Source: DUPH01 sp035449085
Lineage (GTDB): Bacteria > Verrucomicrobiota > Kiritimatiellia > RFP12 > UBA1067
Assembly: GCA_035449085.1 (NCBI GenBank)
Contig: DAOTKE010000114.1
Coordinates: 1 to 10,731 of the forward strand
Reading direction: 5' to 3'
Length of the DNA stretch: 10,731 bases
The notes under the pieces are model-generated. The model did no database searches, was not told the origin of the DNA, and saw only the letters and a list, made by a program, of their open reading frames with translations. Position numbers and translations under genes: made by a program. The stretch's first letter is position 1, and every line of letters begins with the position of its first letter. Below are positions 1 to 8,040 of the stretch, in pieces.

Positions 1-1
1 C

Positions 2-415
2 AGGAACGATAAGCTGATCAAGGAGTTCAAGCCGACACTGCGGTCGGCGCGCGCGGCCTTTTTCGATGCGGTTCGCGGCGGTGCCGGCATGCCCTACTAC
101 GATATCGCCGAGGCGCACGTGTCGACCAGCCTGGTGCATCTGGGCAACATCTCGCACCGTCTAGGTCGGCAGGCCGCGCCGGAGCAGATCCGCGAGCGCC
201 TCACTTTCAATGCCGACTTCCTCAAGACGTGGGAACGGATGGCCACCCATCTTGACGCCAACGGGATTGACGTCAGCAAGACACCGCCGGTGCTCGGGCC
301 ATACCTGCGCTTTGATCCGGCGGCGGAACGGTTCATCGGCGACTTTGCGGACGAGGCGAACCGCTATCTCGGGCGCGAATACCGCAAAGGTTTTGAAGTG
401 CCGGATAAGGTTTAA
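2..415 (+). CDS. Gfo/Idh/MocA family oxidoreductase, C-terminal part (5' truncated by window)
   Basis: The frame is open from the window's left edge to TAA at 413-415, giving about 137 residues of a longer protein. The visible part matches the C-terminal end of Gfo/Idh/MocA NAD(P)-dependent sugar oxidoreductases as found in PVC bacteria. It has a segment with the shape FFDAVRGG, then the family-typical EAHVSTSLVHLGNISHRLGR helix, then LRFDPAAERFIGD and a closing LGREYRKGFEVP. The N-terminal Rossmann dinucleotide-binding domain lies outside the window, so cofactor and substrate cannot be judged. The next gene starts 41 bases downstream on the same strand with no terminator between them, so the two are probably co-transcribed. 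An internal ATG at 89 is only a methionine codon within this longer frame. The family call is firm; the specific activity is unknown. Confidence 0.82.
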   Translation, partial: RNDKLIKEFKPTLRSARAAFFDAVRGGAGMPYYDIAEAHVSTSLVHLGNISHRLGRQAAPEQIRERLTFNADFLKTWERMATHLDANGIDVSKTPPVLGPYLRFDPAAERFIGDFADEANRYLGREYRKGFEVPDKV

Positions 416-456
416 TCATCTCAAAGGTTTTCGAGTCAGAACAAAGGAGAAAGACC

Positions 457-1344
457 ATGACACGACGTGAGTTCATGAAGCGTGGTGGAGCGATGGCTGC
501 CGCTGTAGCGGTGCCGGTAGCGAAGGCACGTGAGGAAAAAGGAGGGTTGCGGCTGGGGCTGACCACCTATCAGATCGGCAGCCGTTGGACGATTCCTGAA
601 CTGATCGAGTTCTTGCCCCGGTTCGGCATGTTTGGGGTTGAGATCCGGACCGACATGAAGTTTGCGCATGGTCTGGAACTCACCAGCACCAAGGCGCAGC
701 GCGCCGAGGCTGCGAAGCGTTTTGCCGACAGCCCGGTCAAGTTGGTCGGCGTTGCTTGCGGTGAGCGCTATGATTCGCCCGACGCTGCCAAACTCGAGAA
801 GGCCATTGAGCGGACACGGGAGCTGTTGCAGTTCTGTGCCGACCTCGGTGCGTCGGGGCTGCGTGTCTTCCCGAACGATTTCCACAAGGAGGTGCCGCAG
901 GAGAAGACGCTCGACCAGATCGCGGCCTCGTTAAAGCGCCTGGCGCCCGTAGCGGCGGATCTGGGCGTGGAACTGCGGCTCGAGGCGCACGGCAGCGCAG
1001 GACTGTTGCCGAATCTGGCGATCATCCGTAAAGCTGTGGATCACCCAGCTCTGCGGCTGATCCCCAACAGCGACTTCCGTGATACGCAGGGTGAAGGGCT
1101 TGCGGCTAATCTTGAAAAGGTCGGCCCCTATCTTGCCGGTACCGTTCATGTGCATGATCTTACGGCGAAGAAATACACGGAGGCGAAATTCTACGGGACA
1201 CAATGCGCCTTCCTGAAACGGATCGGTTGGAACGGGTTCTGCATGTTGGAGATTGGCGACAAGCCCGACAACGAGGCGCGTTTCAAGGAGATCGCCCGTC
1301 AGAAACAGTGTTGGGATGAAATCATTCGGGGGCTTGCATCATGA
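457..1344 (+). CDS. Tat-exported sugar phosphate isomerase/epimerase (xylose isomerase-like TIM barrel)
   Basis: This is a 295-residue protein of the xylose isomerase-like / AP-endonuclease-2 TIM-barrel superfamily, which includes sugar and inositol isomerases and epimerases. The start at 457 follows a good Shine-Dalgarno (AAAGGAGA, 444-451). The N-terminus reads TRREFMKR, then an Ala/Val-rich stretch ending in AKA near residue 24. This is a twin-arginine signal, so the folded protein is probably exported to the periplasm. Barrel-strand motifs follow in order: LRLGLTTYQIG (31-41), GVEIR (60-64), LRLEAHGS (173-180), NSDFRD (204-209), VHVHDL (230-235) and FCMLEIG (261-267). E176, D206, H231/H233 and E265 are plausible metal ligands by analogy with the family. 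Its stop overlaps the next start (ATGA, 1341-1344). The substrate is unknown; the neighbouring oxidoreductase suggests sugar or uronate processing. Confidence 0.82.
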   Translation: MTRREFMKRGGAMAAAVAVPVAKAREEKGGLRLGLTTYQIGSRWTIPELIEFLPRFGMFGVEIRTDMKFAHGLELTSTKAQRAEAAKRFADSPVKLVGVACGERYDSPDAAKLEKAIERTRELLQFCADLGASGLRVFPNDFHKEVPQEKTLDQIAASLKRLAPVAADLGVELRLEAHGSAGLLPNLAIIRKAVDHPALRLIPNSDFRDTQGEGLAANLEKVGPYLAGTVHVHDLTAKKYTEAKFYGTQCAFLKRIGWNGFCMLEIGDKPDNEARFKEIARQKQCWDEIIRGLAS

Positions 1345-2585
1345 AGACAAGAGCAGTGTGGTATGTTGTGGGTACAGTGATGGCCGGATTGGCGTTGGGG
1401 CAGGATTTCCCTGTCTTTTCCGCGCCGCGCGCGATCACCTCCGGGCCGAAAGACCATCTCTTCGCGAGCTACTATGCGATCAACGCCTGGAGTGCGGATA
1501 ACCGGTATGTCACGGTCTTGGAAACCGAGGTTAAGGGCCGTCTGGCCACTGAGCAGGATGTGGCCGTGTTGGGGGTGGTGGACACGCAGGATGGTCACCG
1601 TTTCATCCCGCTGACCGAGACACGCTGCTGGAATTTCCAGGAGGCGACCATGGCGCACTGGCTCGGAACGGCACCCCAGACACAGTTCATCTTCAATGAT
1701 CTGGTGGATGGGCGTTTCGTTTCGGTCATCTACGACATGGAGAAGCGTACGCGGCGCGTGGTGCCGTTTCCGGTGAGCGCGGTCTCGCGGGATGGCCGCT
1801 GGGCGGTCAGCATCAACTACGCGCGGCTGCGACTGACGCGGCCGGATTACGGTTACGGCGGCAACGGACAGGACGCGCGCGCGGACACCGTTTGGCCAGA
1901 GGATGATGGACTCTGGCTTGTGGACCTGACGAGTGGCGAGGGACGACTGATCGTTACGATTGCCTCGGTGCGTGATCGCATGCCAGCGGTTAAGGACCCC
2001 AAGGCGTTGGCCTACTTCTGCCACACGGTTTTCAGCCGCGATGGATCGAAGATCTTCTGGCTGGCGCGCACGGTGGAGAATCTCGCGGGCCAGAAAGTTG
2101 TTCGCAAGTGGGAAACCACATCGTTCACCTGCAAGCGAGACGGCAGTGACGTACGGCGTTGCTTCCCGGACGGTTGGGGCGGATCACATTTCAACTGGTT
2201 GGATAGCGACCGTCTGATGGTCACCGCCAAGTACAAGGATGCCGTGTGGAGCCATGTGCTCTTCACGCCGGGCAAGGAGGATTTCACGCGGCTGGGCCGG
2301 GGTCTGCTGGACTTCGACGGGCACGGTGTTTTTTCCGACGACGGACGCTGGATGGCAACCGACACCTATCCGGACAAATTGAACGAGCGCAAGCTGATGG
2401 TCATGCGCATGGCGGATCATGCGGTACTGCCGCTCGGTACGTTTTTTGTGCCGGAGATATACCGTGAACAGTATTCGCGGTGTGACCTGCATCCGCGCTG
2501 GCGTCCGGATGGCAGGATGCTGGCATTCAATTCCGTCCATGAAGGCTCGCGCCAAGTGTATGTGGTGGACGTGAAAATAAAGTGA
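1341..2585 (+). CDS. secreted TolB/WD40-like beta-propeller protein
   Basis: This is a 414-residue protein. The first ~20 residues (MKTRAVWYVVGTVMAGLALGQ) form a Sec signal peptide with a short basic start and a hydrophobic core. No lipobox cysteine is visible, so it is probably soluble in the periplasm or secreted. The body carries repeated TolB/WD40-like blade signatures: VSRDGRWAVSINYARL (~148-163), VFSRDGSKIFWLA (~230-242), GVFSDDGRWMATDTY (~331-345) and HPRWRPDGRMLAFNSVHEG (~386-404), then RQVYVVDV. These fit a six- or seven-bladed propeller. The ATGA overlap with the isomerase gene indicates translational coupling. Some propellers of this type are oligogalacturonate lyase-like, but I do not see a catalytic motif clear enough to claim lyase activity. 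A binding or accessory role in the same carbohydrate pathway is an inference. Confidence 0.72.
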   Translation: MKTRAVWYVVGTVMAGLALGQDFPVFSAPRAITSGPKDHLFASYYAINAWSADNRYVTVLETEVKGRLATEQDVAVLGVVDTQDGHRFIPLTETRCWNFQEATMAHWLGTAPQTQFIFNDLVDGRFVSVIYDMEKRTRRVVPFPVSAVSRDGRWAVSINYARLRLTRPDYGYGGNGQDARADTVWPEDDGLWLVDLTSGEGRLIVTIASVRDRMPAVKDPKALAYFCHTVFSRDGSKIFWLARTVENLAGQKVVRKWETTSFTCKRDGSDVRRCFPDGWGGSHFNWLDSDRLMVTAKYKDAVWSHVLFTPGKEDFTRLGRGLLDFDGHGVFSDDGRWMATDTYPDKLNERKLMVMRMADHAVLPLGTFFVPEIYREQYSRCDLHPRWRPDGRMLAFNSVHEGSRQVYVVDVKIK

Positions 2586-2596
2586 CAAAATTGTCA
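2583..2596. promoter_or_regulatory. inverted repeat TGACAA-AA-TTGTCA, candidate operator
   Basis: There is a perfect 6-bp inverted repeat (arms 2583-2588 and 2591-2596, two-base centre). The left arm contains the TGA stop of the propeller gene. The right arm abuts the -35 hexamer proposed for the glutamate dehydrogenase promoter, a usual place for a repressor or activator site. The factor cannot be named. Confidence 0.35.
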
Positions 2597-2625
2597 TTGC
2601 GGCGTGGGGGCACCTGTAGTATAAC
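2597..2625 (+). promoter_or_regulatory. sigma70-like promoter of glutamate dehydrogenase gene
   Basis: A -35 box TTGCGG (2597-2602) and a -10 box TATAAC (2620-2625) are separated by 17 bases. Predicted transcription starts near 2632, leaving a leader of about 57 nt. A small 5-bp hairpin (TCGCC 2651-2655 / GGCGA 2663-2667) lies in the leader just before the Shine-Dalgarno. This is read from the hexamers only and is unverified. Confidence 0.5.
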
Positions 2626-2688
2626 CAAACGTGTTAAGTGGTTAAAACAGTCGCCCTCGACAGGCGAAATCAGGAAAGGCCGAAGAGT

Positions 2689-3975
2689 ATGGAGAGCAGT
2701 TCGTATAACCCGTTCCAGGTGGCGCAAGCGCAGTTTGACAAAGTGGCGGCGTTGCTTGAATTAGACGAGGGCGTGCGGGAACTCCTGCGCCAGCCGCTGC
2801 GCGAGTATCATTTTTCGATCCCGGTTCGGATGGATGACGGCACGGTCCGTGTGTTCAGGGGTTTCCGGGTGCAGCACAACGACGCGCGCGGGCCGGCGAA
2901 GGGCGGTATCCGTTTCCATCCCATGGAAACCATCGACACCGTGCGTGCGCTGTCGATGTGGATGACCTGGAAGTGTTCGGTGGTCGACATCCCGTTGGGC
3001 GGCGGCAAGGGTGGCGTGATCTGTGATCCTCACCACCTGAGCCTGCGCGAGCAGGAGCAGATTTGCCGCGGCTGGATCCGTCAGGTCGCGCGCAACGTGG
3101 GCCCGATCAGCGATGTGCCGGCGCCGGATGTGATGACCAACGGGCAGCACATGCTCTGGATGCTCGACGAGTACGAGGCGATTCATGGAGGCCATTATCC
3201 GGGCTTCATCACCGGCAAGCCGGTCGGCATGGGCGGCTCGCTGGGGCGGACGGAGGCGACGGGCTTCGGCGTGATCTACACGCTGCGCGAGGCGTTGAAG
3301 GTTCTCGGCGTTGACCTGGCGAAAACCACAGCGAGTGTGCAGGGTTTCGGCAACGTGGCGCAGCATGCCGTGCAGCTTTACACGGAACTGGGCGGCAAGG
3401 TGGTCGCGATCTCATGCTGGGACCAGGCGGACAAGACGTCGTACACGTTCCGCAAGGCTGACGGTATCAACCTCAAAGAGCTGCGCGGCATTTCCGACAG
3501 GTTCGGGGGCATCGACAAGAACCGCGCCGCCGAACTGGGTTACGAGCGTCTGCCGGGCGGGGCCTGGCTGGAGCAGGAAGTCGACGTACTGATTCCTGCC
3601 GCGCTTGAGAACCAGATCAACCGCGATACGGTAGGGAAGATCGCGAAAAGCGTGAAGGTCATCGCCGAAGGCGCGAACGGCCCGACTACGCCCGAAGCGG
3701 ACGAGGTCATCAAACAGCGCGGTATTTTCGTGTTGCCGGACTTCCTGACCAATGCGGGTGGTGTGACGTGCAGTTACTTCGAGCAGGTGCAGTGCAACAC
3801 CAATTACTATTGGGAGAAGGACGAGGTGCTTGCCAAGCTCGACACCAAGATGACCTCCGCTTTTGCTGCAGTGTATGATCTGGCCAAGCGCCAGAAGCTG
3901 TACATGCGCGATGCCGCCTACATGATCGCCATCAACCGGGTGGCTGAGGCAGTCAAACAGCGCGGCTGGGCGTAA
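2689..3975 (+). CDS. gdhA: glutamate dehydrogenase (Glu/Leu/Phe/Val dehydrogenase family)
   Basis: This 428-residue amino acid dehydrogenase interconverts glutamate and 2-oxoglutarate plus ammonia with NAD(P), in the cytoplasm. I chose the start at 2689 because AGGAAAGG (2672-2679) sits 9 bases upstream and the protein then has normal family length. An in-frame GTG at 2638 would add 17 residues of poor quality. Key residues, numbered from this start, are present. GPAKGGIRFHP has the substrate lysine K71. MTWKCSVVD has K95. PLGGGKGG has the catalytic lysine K107. PAPDV has D147. NAGGVTCSYFEQVQ has S362. A Rossmann motif GFGNVA lies at 219-224. The lysine at 71 and serine at 362 favour glutamate over branched-chain or aromatic substrates in this family. 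Sequence around GGIRFHP and GGGKGG resembles the catabolic hexameric enzymes of Bacillus (RocG/GudB), but cofactor preference is not settled. The gene has its own promoter and terminator, so it appears monocistronic. Confidence 0.93.
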   Translation: MESSSYNPFQVAQAQFDKVAALLELDEGVRELLRQPLREYHFSIPVRMDDGTVRVFRGFRVQHNDARGPAKGGIRFHPMETIDTVRALSMWMTWKCSVVDIPLGGGKGGVICDPHHLSLREQEQICRGWIRQVARNVGPISDVPAPDVMTNGQHMLWMLDEYEAIHGGHYPGFITGKPVGMGGSLGRTEATGFGVIYTLREALKVLGVDLAKTTASVQGFGNVAQHAVQLYTELGGKVVAISCWDQADKTSYTFRKADGINLKELRGISDRFGGIDKNRAAELGYERLPGGAWLEQEVDVLIPAALENQINRDTVGKIAKSVKVIAEGANGPTTPEADEVIKQRGIFVLPDFLTNAGGVTCSYFEQVQCNTNYYWEKDEVLAKLDTKMTSAFAAVYDLAKRQKLYMRDAAYMIAINRVAEAVKQRGWA

Positions 3976-3994
3976 ACGGATGCCGGTGTGTGCC

Positions 3995-4032
3995 GGGGCT
4001 CAGGCGGTTACTGCTTGAGTCCCGACTTTTTT
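3995..4032 (+). terminator. intrinsic terminator after glutamate dehydrogenase
   Basis: The stem GGGGCTCAGGC (3995-4005) pairs with GCTTGAGTCCC (4013-4023): 11 pairs, two of them G-U, closing a 7-base loop. Six T residues follow at 4027-4032. It lies 19 bases past the stop codon. This is a strong factor-independent terminator that separates this gene from the next unit. Confidence 0.8.
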
Positions 4033-4090
4033 GATCGTTATGCCGCGTATGGATGAGGGCAGGCGGCGGGTTGCGCCGGATGGGGGATTC

Positions 4091-7000
4091 ATGAGCGAGA
4101 AGAAGCAGTCTCAAGACCGGTTTACGGTGTTGCGCGAGCGCGCGAAAGAGTTGAACTGTCTCTACCAGGTTGAAGAGTTGCTGGGAAACGACCGGCTCTC
4201 CCTGCCGCAGATTTTCAAAGAGCTGATCGTCATCATCCCTTTCGGCTGGCAGTACCCCAAGCTGTGCCAGGTGCGGATCGTGCATGAGGACGCCGTCTAC
4301 GAACCGCCGCATTACACGCCCACGCACTGGGCCGAGACCGTTCCGATCAAAGAGGAAGACCGGGTCGTCGGGTTCATTGAGGTTTCCTACAGCAACGAGG
4401 TGCCCGTCTCGCGCGAGGGGGTTTTCCTCCAGAAGGAGATCAAGCTGCTCCGCACCATTGCGGACCGCATCGGCCAGACGATTTTTCACCGCAAGCTTGA
4501 GAAGCTGCTCAAGGACTGGGAGACGACCCACCGCACGCTGGCGGCGAAAAGCAACCACGAGTGGATGGTGATCGTCGACCTGCTGCGGCGGACGGACGAG
4601 AAACTTTTTCTCTACACCTCGCGTAAGATGCTCTACTACCTCTTCCGCAGCGGGGTGAAAGAGGCGCGTCAATTGCTGAATACGTTCGGTTCGGAACTGG
4701 CGCCGCCGCAAGGCGACGGCAGCATGGAAAGCAACAGCCCCAGTCACAAACAGACGCGGGAGAGCATTTTTGCGGTGAGTGATCAGGTGTTCGCGATCGC
4801 CTCGCAGCATCTGAGCGACGCCGACATCCTTGAGAATCTGCACCGGTGGATCCAGGAGAACAAGCTCAGTTTTCTGATCAAGGCGGTTGATTCCGGCAAC
4901 ACCCCGCTGAATCAGATCGTGGACGCGATCCTGCGTTACCGCGCACTGACGGATAACGACAAGAAACTCGCGAAGCCCACCGAGCAATGGCTGCGCGTCT
5001 CGTTGATCCGGCGCTTTTTTTCCGACAACGTCGAGTTCATCAATCTCGCCAAGCGCCATCTCGAGGTGTCCGACTTTTTTGAGCTGGCACCGCGTATCAT
5101 TTATCCGGCGGGCAGCAACGGACGGTTGGGTGGCAAGAGCACCGGACTGTTTCTCGCGCAGCATCTGTTGCGGCGCGCCGCCGAAAAGGGCGAGAAATTG
5201 TTCGAGGGGATCAAAACGCCGCGCACCTGGTATCTTACGGCGGACTGCCAAACGGAGTTTTTGCGTTACAATCAACTTGAGGATGTCAACGAGCAGAAGT
5301 ATAAGGAGCTGGAGCAGATTCGCATTGAATACCCCAACATTATCCAGCTCTTCAAGAACGCGCCTTTCCCCGGCGATATCGTTAAAGGGCTCTCTCTGGC
5401 GCTGGACGATTTCGGGGAGTGCCCGCTCATCGTGCGCAGTTCCAGTCTGCTCGAAGACCGAGCCGGGTCCGCCTTCTCCGGCAAATACAAGAGCCTGTTT
5501 TTGCCGAATCAGGGAAGTAAAAAGGCCCGTTTGGAAGCCCTGCTCGACGCGATCGCGGAAATCTATGCCTCGGTTTACGGGCCTGATCCTATTCTTTACC
5601 GGGCCGAGCACGGGCTGCTGGACTTCCACGAGGAGATGGGCATCCTGATCCAGGAGGTGGTCGGGGCACGCATTGGCCCTTACGTCATGCCGGCCTATGC
5701 GGGTGTCGCCTTCAGCAGCAATGAATTCCGCTGGTCGCCGCGCCTCAAACGGGATGACGGGCTGGTGCGTCTGGTGCCCGGTCTCGGCACGCGCGCTGTG
5801 GATCGCGTCAGCAACGATTATCCGACGCTGATCTCGCCCGGTAAGCCAGGGCTGCGGGTCAATGTGAGCCCCGACGAGATCCGGCATTATTCGCCCTCGA
5901 TGGTCGATGTCATCAACGTCGAATCGCGTACCTTTGAGACCGTCCCGCTGAGTACATTGCTGCGCGAACACGGGCGCGAGTTTCCCAATCTGCGTCACCT
6001 GGTCTCGATCTACCGCGACGGCAACATCCATGCGCCGTCCGGCCTGGAACTGGACACCGCGAAAGACGAGCTGGTCGCGACGTTTGACGGGCTGATCAAC
6101 CGCACGGAATTCGTGAAGCGTGTCCGCGCCATCCTGCTCACGTTGCAAGAGGGGCTCGGCACACCGGTGGATATCGAGTTTGCCTCGGATGGGCACGATT
6201 TCTATCTGTTGCAGTGTCGCCCGCAGTACACCGAGAGCGAGACTGCGCCGAGCGCCATTCCGCAGGAGATCCCGTCCAGCGAAACGCTCTTTACCGCCAC
6301 ACGTTTTATTTCCAATGGGCGCGTGCCCGACATCTCGCACATCGTCTATGTCTCACCAGAACAGTATGCCGCGCAGACCAGTCGTGATGCGCTGGTGGAC
6401 ATTGCCCGCGCCGTGGGCCGCCTGAATGTGCTCTTGCCAAAACGCCGGTTTATCCTGATGGGGCCGGGACGCTGGGGCAGCCGGGGAGATATCAAGCGGG
6501 GGGTTCCGGTCACCTATGCCGATATCTGCAACACCGCCGTGTTGGTCGAGATCGCGCGCAAGAAAGGGGGGTACGCGCCCGAGCTGTCGTTCGGCACGCA
6601 CTTCTTCCAGGATATGGTTGAGGCGGGCATCCGGTATATTCCGCTTTACCCCGACGAATCCGGCGTGGTGTTCAACGAGCGGTTCCTCAACAGCTCGAAA
6701 AACATGCTGGCGAATATTGTGCCGGAATATGCGCAGTTGTCCGATGTCATCCGGGTGATCGACATCCCCGGCTGCGAGCAGGGACAGGTGCTGCGTATCC
6801 TGATGAACGCGGATCTCGGCAAGGCGGTCGGATATCTGGCTGCGCCCTCAGTGTCGAGCGGGGAAGAGCATGTGGCCGAAGCACGGCCCGCACAGCCGCG
6901 CTCCGAAGACTACTGGCACTGGCGGCTGCGCATGGCCGAACAGCTTGCGCGCTGCGTGAAGCGCGAACGGTTCGGCGTCCGCGCCATGTATCTCTTCGGC

Positions 7001-7288
7001 TCGACCGCCAATGCGACCGCCGGTCCCGGCAGTGACATCGATCTGCTGGTGCATGTGCAGGGGACGCCGGAACAGCAGCGGGAACTCCTGGTGTGGCTGG
7101 AGGGCTGGAGCCTGAGCCTGTCCGAGCAGAATTATCTGCGTACCGGTTATAAAACCGACGGTCTGCTGGATGTGCACCTGGTGACCGACGAGGATATCGC
7201 GGCGCGCACCAGCTATGCGGTCAAGATCGGGGCGGTGACCGATCCGGCGTGGCAGTTGGCTCTGATGGATGATCCGGCGGACGATTGA
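4091..7288 (+). CDS. multidomain PEP/pyruvate-binding (PPDK N-terminal type) protein with GAF-like and nucleotidyltransferase domains
   Basis: This is a 1065-residue protein. The start at 4091 (MSEKKQ) follows a G-rich stretch (4082-4086). Upstream in-frame starts at 4031-4049 lie on or just after the previous gene's terminator and add an unlikely tail. Domains from the N-terminus are as follows. A GAF-like module (~15-135, with LNCLYQVEELLG and FGWQYPKLCQVRI) resembles those of sensor proteins. A helical region follows (~155-335). A pyruvate phosphate dikinase-type ATP-grasp (~337-715) has GGKSTGL (347-353), PLIVRSSSLLEDRAGSAFSG (445-464) and the closing LLQCRPQ (706-712). A conserved block (~735-915) has MGPGRWGSRGD and LSFGTHFFQDMVEAGIRYIP. 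A C-terminal nucleotidyltransferase has GS (970-971), SDIDLLV (981-987) and a third acid in LDVHLV (D1027). The phosphohistidine swivel and PEP-binding TIM barrel of PEP synthase are absent. It probably phosphorylates or adenylates an unknown substrate; PEP synthesis is unlikely. Its stop lies two bases before the next gene's GTG start. Confidence 0.82.
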   Translation: MSEKKQSQDRFTVLRERAKELNCLYQVEELLGNDRLSLPQIFKELIVIIPFGWQYPKLCQVRIVHEDAVYEPPHYTPTHWAETVPIKEEDRVVGFIEVSYSNEVPVSREGVFLQKEIKLLRTIADRIGQTIFHRKLEKLLKDWETTHRTLAAKSNHEWMVIVDLLRRTDEKLFLYTSRKMLYYLFRSGVKEARQLLNTFGSELAPPQGDGSMESNSPSHKQTRESIFAVSDQVFAIASQHLSDADILENLHRWIQENKLSFLIKAVDSGNTPLNQIVDAILRYRALTDNDKKLAKPTEQWLRVSLIRRFFSDNVEFINLAKRHLEVSDFFELAPRIIYPAGSNGRLGGKSTGLFLAQHLLRRAAEKGEKLFEGIKTPRTWYLTADCQTEFLRYNQLEDVNEQKYKELEQIRIEYPNIIQLFKNAPFPGDIVKGLSLALDDFGECPLIVRSSSLLEDRAGSAFSGKYKSLFLPNQGSKKARLEALLDAIAEIYASVYGPDPILYRAEHGLLDFHEEMGILIQEVVGARIGPYVMPAYAGVAFSSNEFRWSPRLKRDDGLVRLVPGLGTRAVDRVSNDYPTLISPGKPGLRVNVSPDEIRHYSPSMVDVINVESRTFETVPLSTLLREHGREFPNLRHLVSIYRDGNIHAPSGLELDTAKDELVATFDGLINRTEFVKRVRAILLTLQEGLGTPVDIEFASDGHDFYLLQCRPQYTESETAPSAIPQEIPSSETLFTATRFISNGRVPDISHIVYVSPEQYAAQTSRDALVDIARAVGRLNVLLPKRRFILMGPGRWGSRGDIKRGVPVTYADICNTAVLVEIARKKGGYAPELSFGTHFFQDMVEAGIRYIPLYPDESGVVFNERFLNSSKNMLANIVPEYAQLSDVIRVIDIPGCEQGQVLRILMNADLGKAVGYLAAPSVSSGEEHVAEARPAQPRSEDYWHWRLRMAEQLARCVKRERFGVRAMYLFGSTANATAGPGSDIDLLVHVQGTPEQQRELLVWLEGWSLSLSEQNYLRTGYKTDGLLDVHLVTDEDIAARTSYAVKIGAVTDPAWQLALMDDPADD

Positions 7289-7290
7289 TT

Positions 7291-8040
7291 GTGAAAACTT
7301 TGCTTTTTGATTTGGACGGCACCCTGATCGATTCGCGCGCGGATCTGGCGTGTGCGGTGAATCTCACGCGTCAGGATTTCGGATTGCCGCCAAAATCGGT
7401 CGCCGAGGTTGTGGCGTGTGTCGGTGAAGGCGTACGCGTGTTGATCGAGCGCGCGATTCCCGAGCGTCCCGACCTTTGGGAGGCCATGCTGGTGCGCCAG
7501 CGTGTGCATTATGTCGAGCATTGTCTGGAACAAACGGTGCTTTATCCCGGTGTGGCCGAAACCTTGGGGGCACTGAAGGCCGACGGCTGGCATCTGGCCG
7601 TCGTCACCAACAAACCCAGCTTCGTCACGCATCCGATTCTCGCGGGTCTCGGGATCGCGAAGTATTTCGGCGCGGTGGTGGGCGGCGGCGATTCGCCGAC
7701 GCTCAAGCCCGATCCGGCTCCGCTGCGGCTCGCGGCCGAGCAGATGGGTGTCACGCTGGACGCTGACGACTGGATGGTGGGGGATAACTTCACCGACCTC
7801 GCGGCCGGCCGGAACGCTGGCATTCGCCGCTGCTTCTGCCGCTTCGGCTTTGGCGAGCCGCGCGACGAGACGTGGGATCTCGCGATCGACCGGTTCGAGG
7901 AGTTGCGGGCGTTTCTCAGCCGGCAACTAGGCGGACGTTCCGGCAGTTACGGTCGTGCCGGGGCTGCCGGTGCTTGGGGAGGACGGGGGGTTGCTCGTCC
8001 GACTGCGGGAACACCGAAGATTGAAGGTCGCGGGGTATAG
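7291..8040 (+). CDS. gph: phosphoglycolate phosphatase-like HAD hydrolase
   Basis: This HAD-superfamily phosphatase most resembles Gph, which dephosphorylates 2-phosphoglycolate in the cytoplasm. I prefer the GTG start at 7291, giving MKTLLFDLDGTLIDS directly, over a TTG at 7285 that overlaps the upstream stop. Motif I is DLDGT (D7 and D9). The helical cap covers about 15-85. Motif II is VVTNK (T106). Motif III is GGGDSPTLKPDP (K139). Motif IV is MVGDNFTDLAAGRNAG (D165, D169). The GGGDS..LKPDP and NKPS context is typical of Gph, although related phosphatases with other substrates share it. The fold is complete by about residue 212 (FEELRAFLSRQ). The last ~37 residues are a Gly/Arg/Ala-rich tail not expected in the family, running into the next gene's promoter. 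It is probably translationally coupled to the large protein upstream. Confidence 0.85.
   Translation: MKTLLFDLDGTLIDSRADLACAVNLTRQDFGLPPKSVAEVVACVGEGVRVLIERAIPERPDLWEAMLVRQRVHYVEHCLEQTVLYPGVAETLGALKADGWHLAVVTNKPSFVTHPILAGLGIAKYFGAVVGGGDSPTLKPDPAPLRLAAEQMGVTLDADDWMVGDNFTDLAAGRNAGIRRCFCRFGFGEPRDETWDLAIDRFEELRAFLSRQLGGRSGSYGRAGAAGAWGGRGVARPTAGTPKIEGRGV

Noticed and set aside
386..434. Repeated AAAGGTTTT near the end of the first gene and in the following gap
   Set aside because: There are only two short copies, one of them inside coding sequence, with no symmetry or spacing that suggests function.
1299..2024. 241-codon minus-strand frame
   Set aside because: It is antisense to the isomerase and propeller genes, is Arg/His-rich, and shows no recognisable motif or ribosome site.
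4031..4090. Upstream in-frame starts for the large multidomain gene
   Set aside because: The TTG at 4031 lies in the T tract of the preceding terminator, and the added 20 residues have no quality of their own.
3953..6340. 795-codon open frame on the minus strand
   Set aside because: It lies antisense to the PEP/pyruvate-binding protein gene, whose domains are unambiguous. Long antisense frames arise readily in GC-rich coding DNA. The peptide is rich in His, Arg, Gln and Pro and shows no domain.
4091..7288. Annotation as a phosphoenolpyruvate synthase
   Set aside because: Only the ATP-grasp half is present; the phosphohistidine and PEP-binding domains cannot be found.
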